This document shows, in pieces, positions 19,414-30,610 of a stretch of DNA of 30,610 nt. How positions within the stretch are numbered: position 1 is the first letter of the stretch; each line of letters begins with the position of its first letter. The stretch is taken from the NCBI RefSeq assembly GCF_000003605.2, contig NW_003141823.1:41903-72512 (forward strand), in the 5' to 3' direction. The notes under the pieces were generated by a model. The model did no database searches and was not told the DNA's origin. It saw only the letters and a program-made list of their open reading frames with translations. A program made the position numbers and the translations under genes. The DNA is from Saccoglossus kowalevskii. Taxonomy: Eukaryota > Hemichordata > Enteropneusta > Harrimaniidae.

Positions 19414-22400
19414 TTGGCGTTTAAGTTAAGCCAAGGATTCGCCAATGCCGTTAAAGGGGCACCTTCCAGTTAAGCCTAATCTCACAACAAATTTACTTTC
19501 TGGATTAAAATAACAATGGATAACAAAAGATAGATTAACATTGTAAACAACATAAACAATAGTGTCCCATGATTCTTTAGTGCAATGCATGGGATTGAGC
19601 GGTTCCCCTTTAAAGATCTGCCCCTTTACACCACAGGATCACGAGATGTTCTGCTCGTATCATTTCAGGTGAAAATTAAGTTTGTACAATCCTGCAATGC
19701 CAGTGGTGGCCTTGCACGAGCAGAGGAATCTTGTTCTTGGTTTTCACTTGCCAAATGGTCTTTTATATCTAATTTTGAAATTTCATACGTGGAATACTTT
19801 ATATCATTTTATGTGCTGGAGATCGTACTGTTTTTTTTTTTTTTCAATGCAAATGTCCCTCCATATACTAATCTCAAATCTCATCTGTTTTAATTAAAAA
19901 AAAAAAGAAAGGTTTCAGTTCACTTTATAGTTATACTGTGCCTCATTACCTACGAAATCTTGTCCAATGATGCTACTTTTTTTTTAGCATCTGATCATCA
20001 TGATGCCAAAAGCCAGAGTTCTGAGGACATGGTGTACTACATATAAAGCATTTTATTTTTGCAATTTGATGAATTAATGGTGTCTGAAGACAACGTTTTG
20101 TGAAAGATTCTGTTACTTCTTGTCTTTAGGATTCCAGTGAAATTTTCACCCAAGAATTCAGTATTGTGCCTCAGCGTTACATTTTTATCTTTCTTCTGTA
20201 CTTTTCCCAGATAATCTTGATAATGGAAATAATAAAGTTGCAATACAGTTAGTTGATAAAGTTCTGAAGAAACAGAAGGACTTGCACTGTGCTAAGGTAA
20301 GAACTCTTGCTTAACAATGGTTATCAAATAAGATATTGCATTTCTGTGTAATGTAACAAGCAATGTGTGTCTTTTGAAAATTATATCCCTCACTACACCA
20401 GTAAGAGTTTCTTCTTTGAAGTAACATGGATGATCTGCTGCTTTTAATTTGTTTATATATGCATATTAATGCAGATTATTGTCATGCTGTTCTAATAATC
20501 AAATTAACTGGTATTATCTACTGGAATGTTTTTCGTCTGTCAACAATCTTATTGATTGCATCTAAACCAAATAATGCTGGAGCATGTTTATCACTCATCA
20601 ATAGTTCAGTTGTCAACTAAAATATAATTGTGCTGGTGCATGTACATTTATTGAAACTAACATTCCTATTTTATTTACATCAAGTCTCGGAAGTATTGTG
20701 GCCGCAAGTTGGCAAACCGTCTTGTGAATTGACAGAGTTTATGTTTTGCTTTGAACACTTGGCTTTTCTAACTTACTGGTATCGATTAGTGGTCACGCCC
20801 ACTCTCTATTGCAGACACTGTTTGCACATGGCAATATAGTCAATCATAGGCAGGATCAACTGGTGCCCTGAAGTCTAGAATAAGCCATTTGTTTATTCAA
20901 ATCCTAGGCTTAACCTGCCAATTCATGAGATGGTTTGGCAACTTGCTGACCCAATATTTCCAGAGATTTGTTGTAAATAATGTCACTTTCATTTAGCTAG
21001 GTTGACCTTGTTAAGTGGCAAAACCTCAAAACAATAACTTGAGTCGTGGAAAATGTTGTAATGTGCAATAGTTATGCACAACAACAGTTTTGTTTCTAGA
21101 TTATGGAAAATAGGTGTATTTAAAATGCAAAGTCTCACCTGTGATGTTCTTAGATTTTGCAGTTCGTGAAATGTCTACTAATGAATTTATTGTTGCCTTT
21201 TGACTAATTTGAATTGTCATTTGTATCTTCTCTATAGGTTTTAAAAGCCTTAGCACTGTTTAGAATGGGTAAATCAAATGAGTCGTTCACTTTAATTCAA
21301 GAAGTAGCTTCATTGGAACCGTCAGATGACCCAACATTGCAGGCAATGTCAATATGCTACAGAGAAATGCAAAAACGTAAGCATGCCACTCTCTGCTCAT
21401 TTCCTGGTGGTATTTTAAACAGTTAAAACAAAAATTAACTGTACCACAATCTGTATTCATGGAAACAATGACTGTGAGCAATTAAACGGCCATTTTGAAT
21501 TGAAAACTGGTCGTCATACCACAAAGCCTCGTAATATTTTAGATATTAATATTTTAGATTTTGTCAACGGTAAACTCAATTCCTCAGTTATAAAGAAGTG
21601 ATATTTATGTAATTCATCTTTTTACTGTTTTAATTTTAGCTGAGCTTATTACGAAAATATACGAGTCGGCAGTAAGAAAACAACCAAGCAATGAAGAATA
21701 CCATTCACATTTGTTTATGGCTTATGTGCGAATGGGAGACTACAAAAAACAACATCAGGTCAGTGAGAGGGCTTACTGTATGAATTCAACTTTTTCATGT
21801 GTAACTGTTTTCAGAGTTCTCTTCTTTGATTGGTGGCATGCAAATTTCTGTTTCTCCATGAGTTCCATGTGTTGTGGCTGTGGGAAATTGATTCGTGAGT
21901 ATAGCCACTGTATACTGTATCCGAAACAATAACATAGTCAGAAAGATTCAGTTCATTACTAATTAATAATTATCCAACTGATGTTTATTCAACGGTAGAG
22001 CACAGAACTTAACTTGAAAATACAAGGATTAAAAAACAAAACATGATTGGTCATGCGCTACATTGTTTTTCATGACCTGTGACCTAGGTATGTGATAGGT
22101 CAATCTGAGAGCCTATCAATAATCATAATAATAGATTACCTAAAAGAATTAGATAATTAGCTGTGAAAATTCCTAAAAACACTTGATTGAAAAATGTGAA
22201 AAACTTGCAATACACAATGTTCTGGAAATTAGTATCACTGATCATATTTCACAAACTTGTCATTTGATTTAGGTATTTATAGTCTTGCAATTCATGCAAC
22301 TTCAAATATTGTCTTAATTGCAAATCGCACCAATTACGTCCTATTTAGAAATATTTGTACTTTACCACGTTGTATGCAGTATTTTTACTTGCTGAAAAAT

Positions 22401-25400
22401 GAAATGACAGAAATTAAAACTTGTTATCTTTGTCAGCTTGTAACAGAAAAATCATTGAATTTAGTGACAATGAAGAGATTTTGACACAATTTTTTCACTT
22501 TTGGTTATCTATCAGAATGCAAATGTCAGGAAAAATTAAAATATAAAATAATTTGCTCAAAATTTTGTTTGTAAAAATTTATGACCCAAATGTCACTAAG
22601 TGCCTGTAGGCTAGAGTTTATTTGTACTTTATATGGATATTTATTCTGACCTTTGACCTTATCTTTATCCTTTATTTGCTGACACTGATTGACTTATCAA
22701 AAGTAACCAAACTTTCTTGCCAACATTTTTTTTTTCTGCACTGTTTTCTTATATTTTTTCTGAAAATAAACCCTAATTTTGGAGCCAACAGAAAAAATCT
22801 TAGTCAATTTTCAGTTTTTACTCAAAAAAAATTGGATTGTTTTGTCTCAATCTTCTGAAGGAAAGTGCAGACTATAAACAGGACTATTTTGTGATATAAA
22901 GTTTAATGTGACAGACATTCCTGTCCTTATGGTGAACCTTCTGGCATCGCATGTTATTTGACATTTAGTCTGATGCAGTCGTCTGATATCATTCAAAGGT
23001 AGACAGACAGTGCCCTCATACTAGTATTTTGAGGAAAAAAATGGTTGATGACAAAATTGAAGTTTAGGCAATACAATTTAGTTATTCAATGCAATCATTT
23101 GAATATGTTATGTTTGGTTGATTTTCCGTAATTGAATGATCCCAAACGAGTCTTGAGGCAAAAATTCAGGCAGTAAGAAGTGAATGTCGCCAAACACACA
23201 AATTTAGATCTGGTCTTGGAGTACAATGGCATGTAGGAGTTGTACGAGTGGTTAGCAACGCAACTCCGTCACTAGCACAAAAAACAAAGCCGAATTAACA
23301 AATTGTGGTTAAGTAAGGTCATAATGATCTATACACATGTAGCACTAAATATATTCAAGCATTCATTGTACGTCAAAATTTGTAATATTTTTGTCATTTA
23401 AAGCAATAATCTTTGCATAGCTATGTTTTTTATGATAAAATGTATTAAGTGTTTACACCGACGTGATTTATTAAATGTCTCAGTAGCATTCATTCAGTTT
23501 TGAATTATGAGTCGTCGTATTGATTCTATATGTTTGTTCTGTTTTATTCTAGGCCGCTATGACTTTATACAAACAGTTTCCAAAAAATCCATACTACTTC
23601 TGGGCTGTTATGAGTAAAGTTATGGAGGTAGGACTGCTTTTATAATAAAAAGCTACTCTCATGTACCATAAATAAGTTGACCACTGTTTTTTTTGCGCCA
23701 TTGTTATTATTTTGATATTGTACGTCAAACTTAGTACTGACTGATGAAATCAACACATCACTGTCTTTTTCTTTTCATATTACAAGACATTTTTGCTTGA
23801 GAAATCAAATGGCAAAAAGTCTAAAAAGCATTGTTTCACATGTTTGTGCTGCTTTATGAAAATAAAATAAATCACCTTTGGGTATTGGAGATGCACTTTG
23901 AATACAGCCTCCATATTCCCTGAACTACACTTGTGTCATGGATGTGTTCTATTAGAAATCCATCTTGAATAAAATAACATATAAACCAAAAATTGCGTAT
24001 GATCTCTACTGAACCATTAAAATATTACTTATTTTCACCATAGATACACTTCTGGAATTTATGAAGTGCTTGTGTTACTAGGGAAGTATTATGCAATGAA
24101 AATTTGTCTAAAAAATTCACCAACTTGTCAACTTTTGTCACCTTTTCAAAAAATGTCAACCTTTGAAATATGTCCAGTTGAAGTAAAGGCTGATTTTAAT
24201 GAGTTTTACTACCATTCATTGATATTATACTTTGTAGGCAATGTTTAGTTCAGATGACACCCTCTCAAAAAAAATAATTTTACCTTTAACGTTGAAAATG
24301 GTTGAAAAGTTGGCTAAAGAAGATAAATTAGAAGCTGAGGCTGAAGTTCAGCTTTATTTAATGGTTCTCGATCTAATGGATAAACACGAAGAAGCTATCA
24401 CGCTACTCCAAGGTGAACTTGGAGGTGAGTGACACAAAAAAGGGATTGCAGTGTAACAAATATCGGACTGAACAATGACCAACCAAGATATTTTCCCTTT
24501 TATATTGTGGAAAAATAATATAGGATATTTTTTGTCACTGTAGAAAAGAATTTGTTGTTTTATCTTCAGATTACCTGTCAGGTTTCAGAGCAACAAATTT
24601 AGATTTGAATTATTTCTACTCTACATTTTTGGGACTACTTCATTGTATGCGTCATGATACATACTTTTGTAATGGTGTTATAGGTCACCTAATCACCTAA
24701 GTGTATTGATATGTTAAAGTGCCGTTGGTGTAACTGAAAATGGTGAAATAAACAAAAAGTCAAACGTGGAAGCTTTCTGGTATCTTGTAACGAAACGGAA
24801 CATACTTCTTTAAGCATACTTCAATTTAGTGTAATGGCTGTTTGACGTGTGTGTACAAGTTCCCTGTTTTAGACCACCACAATGTTTTCACATGACGATG
24901 TTCTCTCTTGTTTTCAAACAGAGAAGATTGTAAGTGAATGGAATTATCACAAATACAGAATAGCATGTCTCTACGCTAAGATGGAGAAATGGGCAGAAGC
25001 CAACGCAGCATATAGAAAATTGTTGCGTGAACAGTAAGTTGAACCAATGCAGACTGCCCTCGTACATCAATGCAAAGAAAGTTTGAACTTTACTTTATCA
25101 TGTGAGCAATGTGAACAGTTTCCCATGATTCAGTGCTACCATCCAAGTGATTGATTGACAATATTTCCTTTGACTGCCAACATTTTTATCACCAATATTT
25201 TGGTGAAACATTTTTCGTTTTTATATTAATTTTTTTTTTTAATTGCCTAATAATTTTGGATCGAATGTACATTGGTTACAGCTCTTGATCAACCTTTTTG
25301 AAAATGATATGGAAAGAATTATTTGGACATAATTTGGGAGAGGAGTCAAAGTTTAACTTTCACAGGGTCAAAGGTCTCAGGGTTAAGTACATTATGCATT

Positions 25401-28400
25401 CCGTTTTTCTTTTCTAACAGACCTGATCAATGGAGCTTTTATTTATCATATTTTAAATCAGCGTTTGAACTTATAGATTCCGGGTGGACACCACAGGAGG
25501 ATCAAATGTAAGTATTCCAAAACAAGACCCAGGCCCACAAGTTCCAGAAATGAAAAGCATTGCCATATTTCCTATGTTAAAAGTATCTCTCCAGTAGAAG
25601 TACCCTTGACAAAATCGATAATTTATTATTGTTAAATTGCGGTCACATAAAAGTTAAAAATATTTAAATAAACTTAAAAATAAACATTGCAATTAAAAAT
25701 AAACATTGCACTGCTTTCAATTGTTTTAATATAACTGTAGATTACTAATTGCAACTTGTGTTATGATTTTAGCTTTGTAGATGGTCCGCCTGATTACACT
25801 GTAGATAGTATAATTCACTTTGTTGAAGATGTTATACAATTAGAGTCTGCCAAGGACAGTAGACCTCAGAGAGGTCCGTACTTAGCGAGGATGGAACTTT
25901 TCAAGAGGCTTAAAGAAAGAAAGAATAAGGATATAGAAAAATTGGGTAAATACCAGAAAGACTGTCATTTTCACTAACAGTTTACTCCTTATATCACAAA
26001 ATCATCCCGTTTATAGTTTATAGCAGTTTCTTTCAGAAGATTGGGACAAAACCGTTTTTTTCTTAGGATTTCTACATAGTCAGTAGTGTATTATATGTAA
26101 GAGAGGTAGGGAGCATGGTGCACCGACAATTTAGTCCACCCTCCTTGTTTTTATTACGAATTTGTACCAATATTGAACCATAGTTAGGAAAGAAACACTC
26201 ACAGACATGTCCGATGGTTTGCTTGATTTGCAGGTAGTCTGACAGCAATGTTGTTACACTATTTTGATGTGTTTGGTGACAAGTACTGCTGCTTTGGTGA
26301 CCTAAGTACTTTTCTTGCTGATCTTGACAAGGAAACTATCCAGTCATTCTTGGATAGTTTATGGAAAAGACTGGAGTTGGATCCAGTGGACGGAAAGATA
26401 ACATTTGCAGAAAATGTAAGTATAAATAATCTCATGTTTATGATTTGTGTGTTTGGTTGTCATTTACTATATGCTGGCTACAACTGTGGTGTTTACAATT
26501 GTAAACACGCGGTAACGATTACCGACTTAAAGTTAAAAGATAAACTTCAGCAAATGATAGCATTAGACAATGTACAACACTGTACATAAATATGCAAGTG
26601 ATTGCAAACCTGTAAATTTAAACTGAACAGACAGAATGCAATTAATTTGGATTGATATCGTGTTTGGTAATCAGTTTTAGAAGAAAAGAGATTGTGTGGA
26701 AGCTGGTGAAATAGTGAGATTCCAAACAAAATTGATAATACTACCAAAGTTTTTGCATAAAACCTATTGTGTACAGTGTTTCATTATCTGTTTCATACAT
26801 TTATATCGAAAGTGTGTGTATTGGCATATATAGGGTATGCTTATGTTGAAGCTTTTTTTTATTCCATTGTGACATTTTTGGGACTACTTTATTTCAGGCG
26901 TAAAATACATTCGTTTATAATGGTGTTGTGTCACCTGATCACCATAGTGTATTGATATGTAACAAGTAGGGCGGTTGGTTATAGCTCAAAAATGGCAGAA
27001 TAAACAATGTGCGGATTATTGTGTGGAAGCAAAACAAACAAAATTGATAATGTTGCTGTACTACCAAAATTTCTTTTTGCATAAAACTTAGTAAAATGTT
27101 TTTGTTTGCAGGAAAAACATTTGCAGAGACATGTATCATTCCTACAAATATCAAGGTTCCTTGGAAAACACGAGTCACTCTCGTCAGACGAGAAAATTTC
27201 TCTCTCGAAAGAATTACTTAAACGTTACCATGATGGTCTCAAGTTTGGTGCTGATTTATTAAGCACGGATCTCTTACCAAGTGATATGTATTGTCTGTTT
27301 GCAGCTCATCTTTTGTTGGATGTTTGGAAGCAGGCAGGTGCGTTTGTTTCTCATCGTTGTAGTAGGTCTTATAATTTTTATTCTGTCCATCTAAATGCTG
27401 GACATTGATATTCACTATGTCATTGATATTCACTATGTCATTGATATTCACTATGTCATTGATATTCACTATGTCATTGATATTCACTATGTCATTGATA
27501 TTCACTATGTCATTGATATTCACTATGTCATTGATATTCACTATGTCATTGATATTCACTATGTCGTTGATATTCACTATGTCGTTGATATTCACTATGT
27601 CGTTGATATTCACTATGTCGTTGATATTCACTATGTCGTTGATATTCACTATGTCATTGATATTCAGTATGTCATTGATATTTACATTGAAGTTGAATTT
27701 TGAGAATCTCTGTAGATCCCATTTTGAAGACAATCCTTACGATCACAACAAAGCTGATGTCAGTCAGTCTTCAGTGTGTAAGATGTTGATTATAGTATTC
27801 TGAGCATATTTTACACAGGCTGATTGGATCACTGTTTGATACAACAAAAACTTCAGCCAATTATTCCACCTATGATCCAAACACTATCATTATACTGAGC
27901 ATGTTACTGCACATGTGTATACATTACATTATGGAAAGTCAAATTTATGAAATTCTTTGTAACTTTTGGATTTGTATCAATACAACTTTGCCCCCAAGTA
28001 AAATGTTTACACATGAAGAAATAAATTCACCATAGAAACCAGTGTAAAGTGCTAATTTTGGCTTTTTTTGAATTTTATGTATTATTTTGTAATGTTACAA
28101 TTTGTATCAATAGTAATATACAACTATTTCACTAAGAACAAATTTTAGATGTGAAGAAATTATCTAACCATAAAACCAGTTTGAAAAGGCCAATTTTGAC
28201 TTTATCCCCATCATGTTTATCACCCAATTTTTTTTTCAGTTTTGGTATTTTTATGCACTCATAATGTTGAAAACATGACAAATGATATTTAATTTAGCTT
28301 GAAACTATTTAACATTGTATTTCAGGTGATGATGGCATGCTATGGAGGGTTATTCCAATATTAGAGAAGGGACGTTCAAACAGTCCTGCTAATCACCATT

Positions 28401-28436
28401 TTAAGTTGCTGCTTATAAGATTATATTGCATTGTGG
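18980..28436 (+). CDS. NAA25: NAA25 (NatB auxiliary subunit, Mdm20 family), exons 1-12, 3' partial
   Basis: Exons are 18980-19034, 20211-20296, 21238-21376, 21640-21758, 23553-23627, 24238-24424, 24922-25033, 25421-25507, 25773-25945, 26234-26415, 27112-27337 and 28326-28436. All junctions are GT-AG and keep frame. They encode about 517 residues, against about 970 for the human protein; the rest lies beyond the window. Blocks match human NAA25 throughout: MAGRGHVxxxxRRLRPIYD, NLDNGNNKVAIQ, KDLHCAKVLKA, EEYHSHLFMAYVRMGDYKK, FPKNPYYFWAVMS, KEDKLEAEAEVQLYLMVLD, FGDKYCCFGDL and HFKLLLIRLYCIVG. The protein is an all-helical TPR-type scaffold that binds the catalytic subunit NAA20 and the ribosome; NatB acetylates nascent chains starting Met-Asp, Met-Glu, Met-Asn or Met-Gln. 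The start codon lies in a YY1-like CAAGATGGC context. Exon 12 ends ATTGTGG|gtaagt, and copies of this junction recur downstream. Confidence 0.96.
19382..19415 (+). repeat. (TTTA)n microsatellite in NAA25 intron 1
   Basis: About eight uninterrupted ttta units run directly into 'ttggcgtttaagttaagcc'. This arrangement resembles the simple-sequence tail of a retroposed element, but the element itself was not identified. Confidence 0.9.
24623..24777 (+). repeat. Dispersed repeat in NAA25 intron 6 (sister copy in intron 10)
   Basis: It shares with 26866-27030, in the same order and orientation, 'acatttttgggactact', 'taatggtgtt', 'gtcacct-atcacc', 'agtgtattgatatgt', 'ggttg', a 'aaataaac'-like block and 'gtggaagc'. 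Non-coding. Confidence 0.7.
26690..27100 (+). repeat. Repeat copy and local duplication in NAA25 intron 10
   Basis: The stretch 26866-27030 is the sister of the intron 6 repeat. It is flanked on both sides by a related block: 'attgtgtggaagc', 'caaaattgataat', 'ctaccaaa' and 'tttttgcataaaac' occur at about 26690-26765 and again at about 27018-27091. The second flank ends 20 bp before exon 11. Confidence 0.65.
27403..27690 (+). repeat. 18-bp minisatellite in NAA25 intron 11
   Basis: Fifteen full copies of cattgatattcactatgt lie in perfect 18-bp register, with a decayed sixteenth. Units 1-9 carry 'cattgat', units 10-14 carry 'cgttgat', and unit 15 has a C-to-G change. The period is a multiple of three and most frames lack stops, so long open frames run through it on both strands (VIDIHY-, IFTMSL- and NDIVNI-type repeats). 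These are not genes: the array starts 65 bp after the exon 11 donor and lies wholly inside the intron. Confidence 0.95.
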
Positions 28437-28440
28437 GTAA

Positions 28441-28966
28441 GTATAACTTTTGTATTGGGGTAAAAACATTTCTTACAAGGTAGCCATTGTGTTGCTTTGT
28501 GATTAGTTCTTGTTCCTATGTAGCCATTCATGATTGTGTTGCATTGTGGGTAATATAAATGTTTGTTACCTGGCAGCCATTGTGTTGTATTTTGGGCGAG
28601 TACATCTGCTTGTTACCAGGTAACCATTGTATTGCTATGTGAGTTAGTATAACTGCTTGTTACTGGGTAGCCATTCTAGGTTTAAGTATAACTGCTTGTT
28701 ACTGGGTAGCCATTGTGGGTTTAAGTAAAACTGCTTGTTACTGGGTAGCCATTGTGGGTTTAAGTAAAACTGCTTGTTACTGGGTAGCCATTGTGGGTTT
28801 AAGTATAACTGCTTGTTACTAGGTAGCCATTGTGGGTTTAAGTATAACTGCTTGTTACTGGGTAGCCATTGTGGGTTTAAGTATAATTGCTTGTTACTGG
28901 GTAGCCATTGTGGGTTTAAGTATAACTCCTTGTTACTGGGTAGCTATTGTGTTGCATTGTGGGTAT
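28441..28966 (+). repeat. 39-bp minisatellite in NAA25 intron 12, derived from the exon 12 donor region
   Basis: Eight near-identical units with exact 39-bp spacing start at 28651 ('aactgcttgttactgggtag', then 'ccattgtgggtttaagtat'). Before them (28441-28650) lie older, longer and more diverged units. Exon 12 and its donor contain ttgcattgtgggtaa at 28426-28440; the same 15 bases recur at 28539-28553 and 14 of them at 28952-28965. Confidence 0.9.
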
Positions 28967-29127
28967 GCATTCAGTAGCCTTCCATCATGGGTGTGAGGGA
29001 GTCTGACTATCAATTCATTATTTATACCTTGGAATTATGGTATCTGAAAATGTTAAATACCGTAAAAATCATATATTCAAGGCTGCAGCTTTAATAGAAG
29101 CCGCACCCCTAACTTGAGACATTGTTA

Positions 29128-29500
29128 GTTCGGACCTGTATCTTTCAAATGCCTGGACCAATCACAATCAAACTTCACACATACATCATACATGATATTA
29201 TACATATGCACGTCAATTTGTTTCTTGATCTGATTCAAGATGGCCGAATGGCGGCCATTTTTGTGCTAAAAATCATCAAAATCAAGCATTTCTCGGCTGT
29301 TTACAGATGGATTTTGTTCAAACTTGGTATATACATTAGACATTATAGGACCTTGATGCACATCATTTTGTTTTACGATCTGATTCAAGATGGCCGAATG
29401 GCGGCCATTTTTGTGCTAAAAAAATCCTAAAAAAAACAAGCATTTCTTGGCTGTTTACAGATGGATTTTGTTCAAACTTGGTATATACATTAGACATTAT
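29128..29500 (-). mobile_element. Pearl-like element copy, inverted and interrupted
   Basis: It follows the 11781-12562 element in reverse: 'acctgtatctttcaaatgcc', 'aatcaaacttcacacatac', then two core units with 'gcggccatttttgtgctaaa' exactly 150 bp apart (29251 and 29401). The terminal hairpin is missing on the left. On the right, similarity stops within 'tagacattat' at about 29500, where the retrotransposon 3' end begins. Confidence 0.75.
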
Positions 29501-30610
29501 TAATTATATGTTTATTTCATCAGAAAAAAAATGAAAATACAAGTAATTAAATAGATACAATAAAAATCTGATGAGGACTGTGAAAATAGTTCTACTGAAC
29601 TACCGGTAGTCCAGTCCACAGCCCTGCCATGCTAGTAAACTTATGTGCATAGGTCGACAGACAGAAATTATTTATAATTTTAAATCTATATTAGGAAACA
29701 AAATAGATGAAAATACAATTCATCAATAACTATTTATCAGAAATAAATAAATAACCAAGCAACCAGTTGATATAATAATTAATTAACCTGTTATGAAACA
29801 ATTAAATGAATCAAACTGCTAATCAAAAAAAAATAAGAAATATAAATAATGAATTGGTAGGGAAAAAACAAACAAAATCTTCCAAGGAACTAACAAATAT
29901 GCCCTGGTTAGCAAATATAACACAAAGAAAATAATGTAACTAAAATACTAATAATAGTCAATAAAGATGGATATGCCAGTTAACTACTTATGAGATGGGT
30001 CTTTAAATCTGATTTAAATTGATTTCTATTATTTGAACTTTTTAATAAAACTGTGAGGGAGTTCCAATGTGTAACAGCTGCATATTGAAAATTATGCTGG
30101 GAAATGGACAAATGTAATTTCGGAATTGACAGGTTTCCTTCAGTTGTTGCTTTAGTAGGGTAGCTATGTGACGGATTGCTTGCATAATACCTAAGACTAC
30201 GGGCAAAACGATCGTGTTTGAGGTCAAAAATAAATAAACATGTTTGAAGTTTGCAGAGTTTGTGAATATCGAGAATTCCAAGGAAAAGGAGAGCAGAGTG
30301 AGCAGGAAAGTCAGAAAAAGTGTTAAGTCGAACTACCTTTTTTTGTAGACAAAGAATTGGCTCAAGTAAAGTTGGATAAGTGTTTCCCCAAATTTCAATA
30401 CAGTATGTTAGATGAGGAAGGATTAATGTATTATATAGTAAAATTAGCATAGAACGAGGAATATAGTGACAATTTCGGGATATAATACCAGTTTTGGGAG
30501 TAATAATTTGTCTCACTTTTTCTATATGAGATTTCCAGGTAAGTGAGGGGTCGATAGAAACACCTAAGTATGTAGCTGACTGTACGCCCTCTATCGACGT
30601 GCCCGTCATA
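29501..30610 (-). mobile_element. Non-LTR retrotransposon 3' end (CR1/L2/Jockey-type reverse transcriptase C-terminus)
   Basis: A minus-strand frame from the window edge to a stop at 29980 gives at least 209 residues. It has the pattern of the region following the catalytic core of non-LTR reverse transcriptases: SATYLGVSIDPSLTWKSHIE (about 11-30), IPRSMLILLYNTLILPHLTY (49-68), then CIEIWG, LQKKVVRL, and an AHSALLFLGILDIHKLCKLQ stretch. The catalytic YxDD core and any endonuclease lie beyond the right edge. The part from 29979 down to about 29501 is AT-rich 3' untranslated sequence with AATAAA (tttatt on the plus strand at 29511) close to the end. The fragment is antisense in NAA25 intron 12. 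The ORF piece is intact, so the copy may be fairly young. Confidence 0.85.

Noticed and set aside
27239-27803. Long open frames on both strands (up to 164 codons) with hexapeptide repeats
   Set aside because: They are produced by the 18-bp minisatellite in NAA25 intron 11; the minus-strand frame also overlaps NAA25 exon 11 antisense.
28774-28977. A 67-codon frame with 13-residue repeats (LLGSHCGFKYNCL type)
   Set aside because: The 39-bp intronic minisatellite is a multiple of three; there is no start context and no known protein.

Overview
This is a eukaryotic nuclear window, most likely from a marine invertebrate. It is AT-rich, its genes are split by GT-AG introns, and it is crowded with microsatellites, minisatellites, small non-autonomous DNA elements and one non-LTR retrotransposon fragment. 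The proteins are clearly animal-like (TIMM10 and NAA25 align residue by residue with the human proteins), but the phylum cannot be fixed from the sequence alone. A mollusc or other lophotrochozoan, a hemichordate or an echinoderm would all fit. The repeat family with a 150-bp tandem core resembles 'pearl' (non-autonomous Helentron) elements described in bivalves and other marine animals.

Layout: four genes form two head-to-head pairs. (1) A minus-strand TRAFD1-like gene is visible only as its first exon (9487-9536) and a probable 7-nt microexon (9161-9167); the rest should lie to the left, in long introns or outside the window. (2) TIMM10 is on the plus strand (two exons, 10213-10295 and 12989-13196) and complete. 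(3) A complete four-exon minus-strand gene for a DUF4291-family protein (212 aa) lies between 15792 and 18733. (4) NAA25, the auxiliary subunit of the NatB N-terminal acetyltransferase, starts at 18980 on the plus strand. Twelve exons (about 517 residues, roughly the first half of the protein) are in the window and the gene runs off the right edge. TRAFD1 and NAA25 are neighbours in vertebrates too, so their presence here 9 kb apart is probably an ancient linkage with TIMM10 and the DUF4291 gene between them.

The first 9 kb hold no recognisable exon apart from the TRAFD1-like start; they contain repeats and low-complexity DNA. Repeats continue in introns and between genes: several copies of one pearl-like family (window start, 5861-6475, 11781-12562, 13785-13990, 29128-29500), a foldback element (4345-4990), a palindromic element (8189-8397), a tandem repeat broken by a run of N (14041-14700), an 18-bp minisatellite in NAA25 intron 11, a 39-bp minisatellite in intron 12 that looks derived from the exon-12 splice donor, and a CR1/L2/Jockey-type retrotransposon 3' end that has landed in a pearl-like copy in intron 12.

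Functionally the genes are housekeeping: mitochondrial import chaperone, co-translational N-terminal acetylation, a TRAF-type zinc-finger signalling regulator, and one protein of unknown function. Both divergent promoter regions carry CCGGAAG (ETS/GABP-type) motifs, in keeping with ubiquitous expression. No operon, CRISPR array, RNA gene or viral gene was seen.
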